Assembly (NCBI GenBank): GCA_025617745.1
Contig: CM046853.1
Coordinates: 15,357,174-15,421,173, forward strand
Direction: 5' to 3'
Origin: Heliocidaris erythrogramma
Taxonomy: Eukaryota > Echinodermata > Echinoidea > Camarodonta > Echinometridae
Length of the DNA: 64,000 nt
The notes beneath the pieces were generated by a model. That model worked only from the letters and a program-made list of their open reading frames with translations, made no database searches and was not told the DNA's origin. Below, piece by piece: positions 1 to 12,545 of the stretch. A program made the position numbers and the translations under genes. The stretch's first letter is position 1. Every line of letters begins with the position of its first letter.

Positions 1-2
1 AT

Positions 3-164
3 ATTAGAAAATTTGGTCCGACACATTTTGAGGCATCGACTCTGTGTTCTATGTTTGGAATCATTAATAGGAGAACTTTTACAGAGGAGTGGAATTTCGA
101 TCACTTCGAACTAGACCGAAATTTGTTTAAATGTAGAAATAAGGTACCATGTATTGTGACTTGA
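3..164 (+). other. Open frame at left edge, possible terminal exon
   Basis: A frame open from the window edge runs 53 codons to a TGA at 162-164. It includes the stretches THFEASTLCSMFG and EEWNFDHFELDRN. The mixed composition is more protein-like than that of neighbouring frames, and it has no start codon at its beginning, so it could be the last coding part of a gene lying to the left. I do not recognise the family. A chance open frame or a transposon remnant is equally possible. Confidence 0.22.
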
Positions 165-3100
165 ATTGTTAAGGGCACAGGACTCCGGAGTGTCCCTTTG
201 CTCTCCCGTGAGTCAGCCTCCTCCATGCAGCCCTGTCCATGGCTAGGCTCTCGGCAGTCTCCAGGGATCCGATCCTACATCACATTTGATCTGATCCCTC
301 CATCTGAGAGGTGGACGTCCCGCTGGCCTTGGGGTAGCAAAGTCACTTGTATTATTGCTTTATTCCTTTTTTAAATACAGAAAGAGATGGGGACATGCAT
401 TTTCAAAAATACATATCACTACGAATACAATAGACTCATAACAATAATAAAATCGCATTATTACCATAATCAAATGCATGTTAAGTATTTATTTATTCAT
501 TTTAATTTGCTATTTATTTGTCGTTCATCACCACAAGGTAAATTAATAATGGGCTTACAATTACGTCACAACTTGACTTTGCCAACGATTTCGCTTTCAG
601 TACAATTATTGGAATAAGAATCAAAGGGCTATATGTTACATTTTAATCATATAATATTTCAGTAACATTCTATAAATTCTGAGAGCTACCTTATGTAATT
701 AAGAAAATTCGACAAATGCTTCAAAAAGATTTTTGAAGACACTATTCTTTTTCAAAGATCTATCATGTAGATTATTATTTTTTAATTCTCTACCTCTCTC
801 TCTCTTTCTTTGCCTTTCGGTGATGCAATCAATGAATGGTAAACCATAACACAAAATTGACAAAAAGTCGATGGAGAGGAAAAGGTGAGCGCCGTTATCA
901 CTTGCCGCCATCGTTCATGTACATGACACTCCTTTCAACTGCAATGATGGATAGTACGCCTGTGTTTGCATCTTGATTCAAATACTGCTGTTAGTTGTCA
1001 CTTTATATCAAATTAAGATCTACTAAATGTCGGTGGCGAAGTGCTCTATATACTTTCCCCGTACCGCACACTATTATACTACTATAGTATCCGACTGCGA
1101 TCCGACTTTGGGAGAAATTAAGATTGCATAAAATATGGGAATTTAAACAGGCAAATTCTTCCTCATTGACGTTCCTAATAATGTGGATATAGTAAAATTG
1201 AAATTGAGAGGTATAACCGGACTCTCAGTTGAAGATAAGGCAAAGGATATAATAATATGGTACATTTATATAGCGTATTACGTTTCAGCATGTTCAGTGC
1301 GCTGTACAATATTATTTACAATATTCGATTGCTCTGACGTCTTTATACGATTTGTAGCCGGATGACCCATAATATCCTGCAGTTAGGATTTTCTGTTGAA
1401 ATAAATATTGGAAGTCTCAATCTGAGCTATTTTACATTTTAAATCTTCTTTGGAAATCAGAATGCAGTCGGGTCGTATGATGTGCAATGGGATTTGGTTC
1501 ATATACGGTTGCACCAAAATGCACATAACAGAGCTTCTTTTTATATAATGACAATTAAGATCACCAAAAAGAGGTATTTTCGATTGTCGTATTTCTTAAT
1601 TTTGATTGTTACAAAGTTCTACATTCCCATCCCATTTCAAAGGCACAGTACAGAAATAAGAAGCTTTCTATTTTCATGTATTATGAATTTAAATTGCACC
1701 TGGCTTTCTTTCTTGTTCCTTTCTTTCTGAGTGCTAAAATAGTTCAAGTGAAGTGAATTATACTCAGGAAACATTTCACATCTTTCTCAGACAAAAGTTA
1801 ATAATCTGACTGAGAACTCGGCTAGTACAGCTGCCAAGCATGCTAAATCCAACGAAATCAAATATGGAAACAATTTCATCAAGAAACGTGGCTTGGCTTT
1901 TAATAAAATAAGTGTCAAATGATTTAATCTGAACTCAAAAGCTACGATTAATTTTGTCCATCGCCCGACTGCACATTTCACCACCCTATATCCTCTTCCT
2001 ACACAACACACTATTTTGGGGACAATCGGTTGACCGTTTGGTTTCGGTTTTGTAGAGTGTTTTCAAGTGATTTTTAAGTTTCAGGAAAATGCAAATTTGA
2101 GCACAATTTGGGGCAGATGCTTGACTACTATCATTTCTCTATTCGTTTACATTATTACCTCATAAACTCACTCATCCCACCTATAATAATGCGAAAATCG
2201 AATTTGTTAAGGCGAAATTAATGTTGCAATAACGTTCCCCATTTATTAACACCATAATGGTAATGAAGTAGAATAATGCTTACAACACATTCACTGCACC
2301 ATGCACTTGCTGATTTTGCAGTGGTTTTTCATATATATTACAATATTGTGGGAGAAATATTTTCAGTTCCGTTCAGCATAATGGCTGATTTCTTTAATAT
2401 TATCATCTCGATTATTGACTGCATTATTCAGAATTGAGCATTACGATGATGAATCTGTTTGCTAAAACGTTCAAAAGAACGTTATGCTGCTAATTAAAGT
2501 AATAAAGTGGAATCTCATTATCAAGAATAGTTATGACAAACTTTCATATAATTCAGTGTTTTTGGACGTGAAAATTAGAACACGATTTCATTACAAGCTA
2601 ATTTCCCGGTCCTAAAGATTTTGTTATAACGAGGTTTGACTCTATTTGGAAAAGAAAACATTATTTTCTTCAAACCAAATTACATAATTATTTCATTTTC
2701 ACAAATAAACTTTGCCGGCTTCTGATCAGTAATGTTGTACACATGATTAACCAAGCGTATGCTGGAGATACCACATGAACTACCATGATTACCGCAAAGT
2801 TAATTAGCTTATTAGAGAGAGAGAGAGATGAATAAACTGTCTAATCAATCTCGTGTAATTACACTTCGTCTGGACTTCCCAGGTTGTATGATGTTTATAC
2901 ATAGCGTGATATGAGCTGTATCCAAGAACGGTTTATTATTGCCATTATCATTAACATTATTATTAACATTATTATGGAAGTATATTTCTATAAACAGTTG
3001 TAAAAAGCTTCTCATCAGATTGAAGTAAATTAAACACAGATTACAAAATAGGGACTCGACTAAAAAAAAAACCCGTCTAGTCCTTTTTACGATAAGACCG

Positions 3101-4073
3101 CTTAGTTATTTATTCATCAGATTCTAGTCATTCTGACTAGGATTCTGTTCATGTACTAGGATTCTGTTCACTTCAAACCTGAAACTGGTGCCAGTGGGAA
3201 TAGTTATTCTATATAGTCATAGTCATAGATTCTAGTCATATTTGGCTAGATTGTTTTTAGAGTGTACATAACATTTTTATGTTAGTTTAAAACTTGGTTG
3301 TTGTTTCTGTCTTGGTCATCTTGCTTCCTGTAACAGTTTGGTCGATTTATGGGGTCATGATAAAATTCTAAACTGTATCCCTTTAAACAAAGTTATTCTA
3401 AATTCGAGTCCATGATCAACAAATTGGAACATGCAGTTGCAACAAGTTTGAACGTGCAGCCGCATAAACGTTATCGATTTTTTTTTGATCGACTAAGCTC
3501 CATTCGGACTTCAGAACCGTCCACCTTTGTGAAAAATGATTTCATGATTGATGTGTGGATCCAAAGTAATTATAATTTGTTAGATACCTTAGCCATAAAT
3601 GTCAACTGAATTCAGGTTGTGATGAAAGCCTTTTTCTGAAAGTTTATGTTTGTAATTGTCTGTTATGAAAGCAGTGATTCCGATGGCCGGGATATGTGAA
3701 GTAGTATTAACTTATTTATTATATAAATCGAAATTCTTCACATTGACTAAAGATTAAGATTTACTTTGCATTTTAATACTTAAATTGTAAACCTAACACT
3801 ACGAAATCCACTTAGATAACTAAGGTCAGAACATAACTAAAGTGTATCAATTTGTCCGAGCATCAGCTTAAGTTGACAACATTATGTTCTTGAGTAGGAG
3901 GAAGTACTTAAGGGCTAGACTTGTATAACGCAGGCTCCACGAAATTGTCATTTTATATGAAGATAATTTAATGTACATAGTAATTCGTGTAATGAGTGTA
4001 AACGTCGTATCACTGCATCATTACCTAACAATACGTTCATATTTTCACTTTTAACATGATTTTATTTGTAGTA
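165..4073. other. Intergenic stretch without recognised gene
   Basis: No convincing exon was seen on either strand. Open frames here are short and have no family features. The stretch holds small imperfect repeats such as the ATTCTGTTCA words near 3140-3175 and a short AG run near 2815-2830. At about 2505-2645 a pair of ends, GTGGAATCTCATTAT and ATAACGAGGTTTGAC, resembles the pogo-like MITE at 45847-46021, probably an older copy. Confidence 0.5.
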
Positions 4074-5990
4074 GTATAATAATAATAATAATAAATCATT
4101 TATAGAGCGCAGAAACTATATTTATATATTCTAGTGCGCTGCAAGAGCTCCTACTATTCTAATGGGCAATGGTATGTATTATTTAATGCATGACCATAAA
4201 CGATATTAAGTCAAACAAATAGGTTTTCACTTTTGTTTTAAAGCTTTGTAATGTTTGATATGTCCTAATATATATGGGTAATTTATTCCATAGTCTAGGA
4301 GCTGCACAGAAAAATGATCGGTCACCAAGTGTTACTTTTGTTCTAATTTGGGGGATCTGCAATGTCAGCGCGTCTTGTGTACTACGAAGATTATGACCAT
4401 GGGTTTGAGATTTTAGATTCAATAATTCAGTAATGTAACTAGGGGCCTGACCATTTAGTGCTTTATAAACTACCATTAACATCTTAAATTCAATTTTTTT
4501 TGCGTATGGGCAGCCAATGTAATTCTCTTAACAAGAATGTAACATGGGAAAATTTAGGGAGATTACAAATCAATCTTGCACATGCAATTTGAATCCGCTG
4601 CAACGAGACTATCTGTGAATCTGGTAATCCATACAATAAACTATTGCAATAATCTAATTTGCTTGTAATGCATGCGTGGACAATAATTTCATGGAATCTT
4701 GATCAAAATATTTACGAATGCGCCTCAGATTATAGATCATAAAATATGCTGATTTACATACACTAATAATTTGTGATTCCATATTTAACTGGGTATCAAA
4801 TAAGACTCCCAAGTTTCTAACATTATTGCATGGTTGTATCACACTGTCACCTACTGATACACCATTTGACTTGAACTTAGATACCTGACGTGGAGTACCA
4901 ATGACCAGCAGTTCTGTTTTCTTATCATTCAACATCAGTTTGTTTTGTAACATCCAGTCTCTAATGTACTCAATACATGTTTCTAATACATTGACACAGT
5001 ATTCTTCGTTTGGTGTGTTAGGACAGAATGACAGATATATCTGTGTGTCATCTGCATAGCAGTGACAAGACAATAGGGAACTCCTTTTTAATATTTGTAA
5101 GGAGTCTGCTTGTATACAACGTGAACAGTAGGGGGCCTAGACGTGACCATTGAGGGACACCAAAAGGTACCTTGAACACCTCTGTATCATCCATTTCAAC
5201 GGTCTGTTTTCTATCAGCCAGGTAAGATTCAATCCATGCAAGAACTTTACCATTAATCAAAAATGTGTTTTCAAGGTTTGTAACAAACACAAATGATCAA
5301 TAGTATCAAAAGGCCACTTAGATCAAGTAAGAGCAACAGACTTATCTTCCGGCCATCCATTGACATTAAAAGATCACTTTTGATTCTAAGGAGTGCTGTC
5401 TCAGTGCTATGACATTTTCGATAAGCTGATAGGTTGAATGGTAAAAGTAAATGAGAATAAAGGTGCTCAAGGATTTGTTGGGTTGCAGCGCCTTCTCCTT
5501 GCTTCTACCAACTTTGAAACATACTGTAGATTACTAATAGGCCTCATTGCTAAATTCTGCTCCAATACCAGACTTTTTCAACAGTGGTTTAACAAGTGCA
5601 ACCTTCCACAGGGCAGGGAACTGCCCTGTCGACATTGATACATGTACACCTGAACATTGATTATAGAGGTTATGACAGGTAATAAGACATCCAAACATTG
5701 CATCAGTAATTTTGTGGGCATTGGGTCCAATGGGCAAGATTTTTTGCTGAGTTTCATGATCAAGTTTTCAACATCTTGTTCAGACAATTCTTTGAACTCT
5801 CTGAGAACTGCTATTTGTTTTTCATGTAAGGTTTCATCAATAATTAATGTGTTTACATTACTGAGATTTGTTCACTTTAGTATCACTTTAGTTCATTCTC
5901 GGGTGATATTTTTTCGATTCGAATTTCAAGTCCTTGGCTTTAAAATGAACAAGTCAACTGAAAAGAAAACCATCTGGATAATAGATATAG
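4074..5990 (-). mobile_element. CR1/L2-type LINE remnant, reverse strand
   Basis: The minus strand carries pieces of a non-LTR retrotransposon ORF2 in three frames. 5787-5534 resembles the N-terminal RT region (a KLSKKSCPLDPMPT block). 5290-5048 holds the GVPQ..LGPLLF motif with G to W and V to R changes. 5073-4654 has the catalytic YADDTQIY. 4482-4183 is the C-terminal end with the RLWNKLP motif. Frame changes between blocks show that it is a pseudogene. The 3' end on this strand is TCTATAAATG followed by (ATT)n at about 4078-4110. The assignment to the CR1/L2 group rests on motif style only. Confidence 0.8.
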
Positions 5991-6460
5991 GATAACAAAT
6001 GAAAGGAGGTGCTGTGTGATTGGCAATCATATAATATTACAGATATGTGGTGGCAATTTATTATCTTATTCGGTCTTGTGAAATATAGGTGACCAGGCAG
6101 TGTTTTACAATGGGGCCCTGTACACATAGAACATTGATTTACATGTACTGCAATAACACATAAATAATATTAGCATAAATATATGACAAAGATGAATATC
6201 ATATGAAATATAATAATGTATGAATGGTATTCATTGAGAAGTTACAGACTATGATTACAAAAAAGATTTTGCAGGTTTTATATTTTGGGGATAATGATTA
6301 ACTATAAATATACAAACAGAGAAAGACTGCCTTCCATTGACCGTACATAAAATGAGGCAATCATCATCAACATCAATCTTTTTCTGCAACTTTCACATTT
6401 GAAGATTACACCATATAATTATACACAAATACACACATACACCACACACACGCGCCCACA
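5991..6460. other. No gene seen
   Basis: This is AT-rich sequence with no coding or structural signal that I can support. Confidence 0.45.
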
Positions 6461-6462
6461 CC

Positions 6463-6500
<38 letters not shown>
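6461..6500. repeat. (CA)n then (TA)n microsatellite
   Basis: A run of CA dinucleotides is followed directly by TA dinucleotides. It abuts the tail side of the reverse-strand SINE at 6510-6676, so the TA part may be the SINE's own tail; the second SINE copy is also followed by a TA-rich run. Confidence 0.85.
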
Positions 6501-6509
6501 CATAATAAT

Positions 6510-6676
6510 GTGAAAGGAAATGAGAGAATAATGGTTGCGTAACTTAAATCAAAGTTCCCCAGAGCCGTCCTCCCTTTTTGAATTTTTTGCAAAGGTTTAA
6601 AAAATGTCTCCGCCGGGAATCGAACCTGGGTCGTTGGCTTAGAACGCCAATGCCTTAACCACTAGACCACGGAGAC
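6510..6676 (-). mobile_element. tRNA-Arg(TCT)-derived SINE, full head
   Basis: Read on the minus strand, 6676-6606 folds as a tRNA. The acceptor stem is GTCTCCG with CGGAGAC, the anticodon loop GTTCTAA carries TCT, and the T loop is TTCGATT. One T-stem position is an A-C mismatch. About 95 bp of 3' body then follows. The same head plus body recurs at 31320-31464, which marks this as a SINE family member rather than a lone tRNA gene. Whether the head still supports Pol III transcription cannot be judged from sequence. Confidence 0.75.
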
Positions 6677-6727
6677 GGGTAAGTGTTTTCGGCGAGTCAG
6701 TGTTTTCGGCGACACCATATTCAATTG

Positions 6728-6840
6728 ACCGATTCCTGACGGAGACATTTTTTAACCATTGTTACGACTCGCCCTTTCGTAGGATATAAGGGTATATACA
6801 TATATATATATACATATATATATATAGACAGTATAGCATT
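6728..6840 (+). mobile_element. Diverged SINE fragment in opposite orientation
   Basis: The plus strand reads CGATTCCTGACGGAGACA then TTTTTTAACC. This matches the T-arm, acceptor and following bases of the SINE at 6510-6676 in the reverse orientation. The two copies are therefore head to head and about 50 bp apart. The downstream part differs and ends in a TA-rich run. Confidence 0.45.
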
Positions 6841-7246
6841 TCATTATTGGTCAATATCCCCTAAGATATCATCAATAAAGACTTACTTTAATTTTGTCTA
6901 GACATATGTTTGTAGGCATATGTCACGTCTTTTTGCAATCATTATAAATTAGCAGGTGAAACACACGAACCACAATAAATTTTGAAAACAAATATATTTT
7001 GAATACGAACAAAATTTACTCGCAGTACGAGGAATGGTAAATAGCAATATTCAACAGGAAATCAAGCAAATCATAATTATATAAACACTATTTTAATATC
7101 AAGAGCAATCTTTGTCATCACAACTACACGTTACAAAATAACATTCATACCTCTGGTTCTAAATTATGAATATTTCTTTTCATTCAGATTACGTTTAGTA
7201 AATGAGGAAATATCAAAGAGGATGCGCGTGCATGCTGCAAAGAGAT

Positions 7247-8329
7247 CTATTCGGTGTACATCCGAATCCAAGACACAGGGTTTGGGATCTTATCGTACTG
7301 GCATTTGAGCAAGCACTTGAAGACTTGCTTGAAATGTGGATGCTTGTCTGCGTAGATAAGAGGGTTGATGCAACAGTTGACAGACATTAAGATAAAAGTA
7401 TAAATTGATGGGATTTCATGGCCGGGAATGAGAACACAAAGGGTATGAGGCATTACACAGAAAAAGAAGGCACATACAACACTGAAGAGATTCTTGTTAA
7501 TCTGACTATCTCTCTTGCGGATCTCAGGCTTGTCATGGTTATTCTGTAAGTTCTCCGGTTGACTGTCTGTTCCGGACGGGCCAGCTGCCTGCTCTGGCAC
7601 CATCACAGATGGATTAACGTTGGAGGTTAGCTCGTTGTTTGCCATGACTTTTCGTTGTTCCCGAACACGCATGAAAATCTTGACGTAGCAGAAGAGGATG
7701 AGGAGAAACGCCAGAAATATATTCACGAAGGCAATTGTCTCGTAGATCCCGATAGGGTCTTCAGGCTTGCTAAGCCAGCTGCACCAGTGTTGTTCATGGG
7801 AGTAGCCCAATGTCTCTATGTTGATCACTTCGGGTATGACTAGACATAGAATGGACTGAAGCCAGGCCATGGATTGCATTAGGCAAAGCCTCCAAGGCTT
7901 ATACAGCCACTGGTAAGCTTCTCGCCGACGTGTAATGAGATAGTAACGATTGAAGGCGATGTTCGCAAGCGTAAAGACACTGGTCAGAGTTAGAATATAG
8001 ATTGAAGCTCCAATCACCTGACAGAAGACTGGGTCCAGAGGCCATTTCGCATGGTGCACAAGACCAAGGCTTTGAAAAGGCAAGGAGGCACATGTCAACA
8101 GGTCTGTTATGCTGAGACTGACTACAAACACATTCGTGATTGTTTGTAATTTTCTTGAAACCGAAACGGCCAAGATTACCAAACTGTTTCCAAAAATTCC
8201 GATCAGGGATATGATACAGAGAATTGTAGCTCCAATTACGCGGTGAATATACCCTACCTCAAAATCTTCATCACTGTGTACCTCAGTCTTATTCATAAAC
8301 ATATCTTTCGTCATTTTGACGGGTTCCAA
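7247..8329 (-). CDS. Orphan class A (rhodopsin-like) GPCR, single exon
   Basis: This 360-residue intronless frame predicts a seven-pass G-protein-coupled receptor at the plasma membrane. TM1 (about 31-58) has GN at 47-48. TM2 has D76 in SLSITDLL. TM3 begins near C103, which can pair with C183 in loop 2, and ends in NRY (127-129). TM4 has W156. TM6 has CVMP (291-294). TM7 has NPLIY (322-326). An N-glycosylation site NKT lies at 13-15, and a polar third loop spans about 225-278. The NRY box replaces DRY, as in melatonin receptors, and the usual CWxP tryptophan is valine. The first ATG of the frame gives a normal short N-terminus. The ligand is unknown. Confidence 0.9.
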   Translation of the reverse strand: MEPVKMTKDMFMNKTEVHSDEDFEVGYIHRVIGATILCIISLIGIFGNSLVILAVSVSRKLQTITNVFVVSLSITDLLTCASLPFQSLGLVHHAKWPLDPVFCQVIGASIYILTLTSVFTLANIAFNRYYLITRRREAYQWLYKPWRLCLMQSMAWLQSILCLVIPEVINIETLGYSHEQHWCSWLSKPEDPIGIYETIAFVNIFLAFLLILFCYVKIFMRVREQRKVMANNELTSNVNPSVMVPEQAAGPSGTDSQPENLQNNHDKPEIRKRDSQINKNLFSVVCAFFFCVMPHTLCVLIPGHEIPSIYTFILMSVNCCINPLIYADKHPHFKQVFKCLLKCQYDKIPNPVSWIRMYTE

Positions 8330-9840
8330 CAGGCCTAGTCTTCTCTATCTTCCTTGGTCAGGTTTTGTGATGAAATTTTTTCGTCACAGATAAGACGATG
8401 GTAACACATAACAACCCGAAACAAAGACGCGAAAATAGTCTCGGTATGTCGATCCTGAAGGTCGCAAGTCGTAGTTGATGTAGCATAAAAGCTCTCTTAA
8501 ATGATAGCTTTAAGTTATTATTTGAAAAGAGAGAATACGATATTGTCGTCATGGTCATTGGGCTATACCTGGAAGAATTCGGGCGATAACCTGTTATTGC
8601 ATATCAAGGTTTTGAAGACCAATATGCCACGAAATGAATCGACGTCAATCAAGTGATCCAATTCCAAAGAGGTCTGTTGAAAAGTGTTTTACAAAACGGC
8701 TTCCAAACACTAATTATCAAGACCCTTTCATTATGATATGTTACACGAACATATTTTTGCGATCAAAAGCATAGATCTACAAGACTGGAGAAAACCTGTG
8801 AGTGATACATTTTCCACTGATCGTGTTTGAGCTTCCTCAGATGTCGGTGAGAGTACCGAAGAAACGGTATTAAGTACTTACTAAATATTGACGGATTTTT
8901 GTTTATGAGCTACATTCATTACACTCTACAATCAAAGAGTAACTCCTTACTTCAACTGAAACATATCCAGAGAGCTGACACAATCATGTGCCTCCATCTC
9001 GGAGATTGCCTGTGCAGAGGAGACTATCCGATTTCCCCCTGTATTTCAGGAGCATGCATGTCTGCCGTTTGCTGGTATCGTGTTTTTAATGTACATGAAT
9101 TCAATTCAATTTTGTTGTCATACATTGTATAATAGACTCTTTCTACAGCAACTTCTCCTCCCCCTCTCTCTCTGTCTCTGTCTGTATGTCTCTCTTCCCT
9201 TTTCTCTCTTACCTCTCTCTCGATCCCTCTTTCCTCCCTTTTCTGTCCCTTTCTCTCACTTTTACACACACAGATTCCACACTTAATTCTTGCCTCTATC
9301 ATCGAATTGCAAATAAGACGGAAAATTGAAAAGCAGTTCGTCGGCACAGCCAATATCTGTCTGAGAGCGGTATAATGCTTTTCAATTTGTATCTCGAGAT
9401 CAAACCTGTAGTGATGACAAAATACCTTTCAGAACTTTTTTTCTTTCAAAGATATGGACTTCACCTATAGACACAGGTTTTTCATCGCTCAATGCTTTTG
9501 TGTCCCTGACAAAGGAATCAATTTCATCTTATTATAGTTTTGAAAATTAAATTGGGTCCACCCATTTTGCACTCGTTATATTAGGAGTCTTAATAGGTCA
9601 TGATACTCGCCAGTTATAGATACCGTTAGCCAATATATTCGATAATAATAAATCACAAAAGGTTTCCTTAGTAATGAAACTTTTTATCTGTATATGATGT
9701 TCCCTATCAGGGTTTAGTATGACTAGTGTATATTATTCATCATTATCTATATCTATCCTATGATTTGTGGTACTTTTATGAAATTATGCTACGTTGAATA
9801 GAACATCTGCATAATAGTCTTACCATTTCACCCATCACCA
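8330..9840. other. Upstream of GPCR; no further gene seen
   Basis: Short open frames occur on both strands, none with family features. A CT-rich stretch near 9150-9260 produces low-complexity arginine/glutamate frames on the minus strand. The GPCR promoter presumably lies in the first few hundred bases, but I cannot point to a specific element. Confidence 0.4.
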
Positions 9841-10731
9841 TTAAAGGAGAATTAACATTAGAATATAAATGTACTTATGTTCAAAGGTGTAATATATTCT
9901 TAATCATTGACCTGTATCACTTTAGAAATAAAATATCAGAAATAAAATATCAGAAAAGGGTTTAAATCAAGACATTCTAACACACGGTATCATCTGCTAA
10001 CACTTCATGGGGGCTGCCATTTTCTTGATGACATGGAGTTGTACATGAACCATTGGAGACCGTTCCGGTCAGGAATTTTTAATCCACGAGCTAAATTGCT
10101 TCTATTCATTATAAAAAAAGCCCCATATATGATGGAAAATACATAACAGGTGTATACATTTATATTAAAATTTGAAATTTATAGATTTCTTTTTAAATTC
10201 TCCGGTTTTGCTAACTAGAAATCGATTTCTTGGTCTTGCCTGGCAGAGCAGAACATACAACGCGCATTCTGTCTTTTTAAGTCCATTATCTCAAAGCAGG
10301 TGAATGCATAGTTTGTCACTATTGACGCTCGGGAAAGTCATCATCCATAAATTTGAATTAATTCGCTCCGTCACGTACGTCATAGTATCAAGAAAATAGA
10401 TTGATATTTTATAGTAAAATCGTAATTTTCAAAGAAATATAAAACACATTTCTAGAATATAAGTATATATCTGTTAAATATTTTAAATATCAGATGGAAT
10501 TTTGTATCAGGAAGAAAGACAATTTTGCATTCGGATTAAAAATGTCTTTATGTACACATCAAGAAAATGGCAGCCCTCTGGTATCGCTAGCAGGCGATAA
10601 ATCTTGCTGAGAAAATCCTGATTTATACCCATCTCGTATATTTAATGCAAAACTACGTAGGGCAACAAGAAGGAATAGATTACATCTTTGAATATGAGCA
10701 CATTTATATTCTAATGTTAATTCTCCTTTAA
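9841..10731. mobile_element. Kolobok-like non-autonomous element with long inverted arms
   Basis: The left end reads TTAAAGGAGAATTAACATT and the right end is its reverse complement. The arms match for about 60 bp and then, with gaps, for nearly 190 bp; both contain GGGCTGCCATTTTCTTGATG (about 10010-10030 and, inverted, 10555-10575). Terminal TTAA at 9841-9844 and 10728-10731 fits the target duplication of Kolobok and piggyBac elements, and AGGAGAA ends fit Kolobok. No transposase frame lies between the arms. Confidence 0.7.
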
Positions 10732-10829
10732 ATATACATGTATACCTGGACACTATTTACCATTTTTACATGAAACTTTAAATACATGTATATCATTACG
10801 AGTATGAATGAATTGTTATATCAAGACTA

Positions 10830-12543
10830 CACTGCAAAAACTGTGGTGTTAAATTTAACACTTTCTCGGGATCTATATAGGACGATTCCAACTGGTGTTA
10901 CTTAACACCATTTTCTGAAATTAAAACAATTTAATTCCACTTTTAGTGTTATCTTGGTGCAAAAAGTTGGGTGTTAAATCCAACACCAATGGTGTTAAAT
11001 TTAACACTTTCTCGGGATCTATATAGGACGATTCCAACTGGTGTTACTTAACACCATTCAATTCCAGTTTTGGTGTCATCTTCTCATCAATTTAACACCT
11101 ATTAAGAATTAATAAGCAACAACACAATCTCATTCAAGCAACACCAACTGAAATTAGACAATTTAACTTCCAACTTTGGTGTCATGGAGACACAAATTAT
11201 CAAAGGTATCAAATTGCCAGCCGCAAATAGTTGTTTACTTCTCCAAAAAATATTTCTGCAATTCCAGTAGTTCCAGTAGTTTCATCACCGTTATCTTTCA
11301 CCAGCCTTCCATCAAATGAAATAAACATGGCATCATTTCTAGATGTTATTTTCATAGTATATTTATTTAGTGATCGCTCAAAAGGGAAAACAAAACTTTT
11401 TGTCGACATATTTCTTTCAAACTTTAAATAATAGTATATCAGCAGATGTGAATCGAACAATCATCACTCCAGGCGGAAAATATACCCAAAAAAAAGACGA
11501 TCGGGGTCCGGATCCAGCTAGCAGCTCATCGCCTCTCAGCTAGCAGCAGCAGCAGCATGCATGTGTCGTGGGTAAGGACACGGAAGAAGAACACCAAGGA
11601 GTTTTGGAATACAGTCGTAGCTCGTCATTTATTCCAAAATATGTCCAAAGACAAATAAACAACACCAAACTTGAAACCACAACCTCAGGACTCACTCGAG
11701 GCTCATGGTCAACCCTCAAGGGCAAAGCCTCCAAGCCAGATGACAGCGAAATACATTGTAGAACATTACAATGGCAAAGATGACATCAAAACGTTTCGAC
11801 ACCCAAACCGGACGAAACTTTGTAAGTCTCACTTGCATGCATGCACAGTGACAGAATCACTTTCCCTACGCATACAGCCAATGTAACTATATCACAAGTA
11901 CTATACCTATCCCAAACTTCAGCCTGCCGCATTATGAGAAGAATTAATCCTTATTCTCATCATTCTCATAACTTCACTCAATTAACGGCAACATAACTGG
12001 CATGAATGTATGTATTCAACAAACAATGCATACAAATTCTTCCTTCAAATACAACATATGGTGAACTAAGGAGGAAGGACATTACAAGTACCTGATGTAG
12101 TTTGCTCCCATACCAATTACCAAGAAACATTCAAGAAATGTTTCACCTTTACAAAAAAGCAAGTCAATCAAGCATGGAATGTATTCCACAACTGCCTCAA
12201 CTAAACTAAAGAATGCAGAGTATCTCTACATTGTATTATTATATCTCAGGACAGGAGGTCAAAATTCTGATCCCCGACACATGGATATGCGTGACGGGTT
12301 TCTTAAAACTTTTTCGAACAATCAACATTATAAAACAAACTCACGTGGCGACCTAATCAACACCAAGAACAAAACAACACCAGATAAATTAACACCAGAT
12401 GATGGTCTTCGCAAGTTTTAAATTTGAATGGTGTTAAATGAACACCATCGAGAGTACATGCCTCAATTATGCAACACCAAGGGTATTGTTTTCTTTTAAT
12501 TCTCCACTGGTGTATGAATTTTAACACCCTGGATTTTGCAGTG
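10830..12543. mobile_element. 1.7 kb TIR element rich in GTGTTAA/TTAACAC words
   Basis: The ends CACTGCAAAA...GTGTTAA and TTAACAC...TTTTGCAGTG are inverted, and a TA dinucleotide flanks both (10828-10829 and 12544-12545). Inside, GGTGTTAA or TTAACACC recurs many times on both strands. A 66-bp unit occurs twice (10846-10911 and 10989-11056) around an unpaired spacer. No transposase-like frame was seen; open frames inside are below 90 codons. It is best read as a large non-autonomous DNA transposon with a TA target site. The superfamily is not determined. Confidence 0.65.
10846..11056. repeat. Direct repeat, two near-identical 66-bp units
   Basis: Units 10846-10911 and 10989-11056 both run from GGTGTTAAATTTAACAC through a TCTCGGGATCTATATAGG core to GTTACTTAACACCATT. 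Each unit has TTAACAC/GTGTTAA palindromes at its edges. They lie near the left end of the 1.7 kb element and may be subterminal repeats. Confidence 0.85.
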
Positions 12544-12545
12544 TA

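Noticed and set aside
5657..5995. 112-residue plus-strand frame
   Set aside because: It is antisense to the reverse-strand LINE.
6606..6676. Functional tRNA-Arg(TCT) gene
   Set aside because: It folds well apart from one T-stem mismatch, but the same tRNA plus body recurs at 31320-31464, so a SINE head explains it better.
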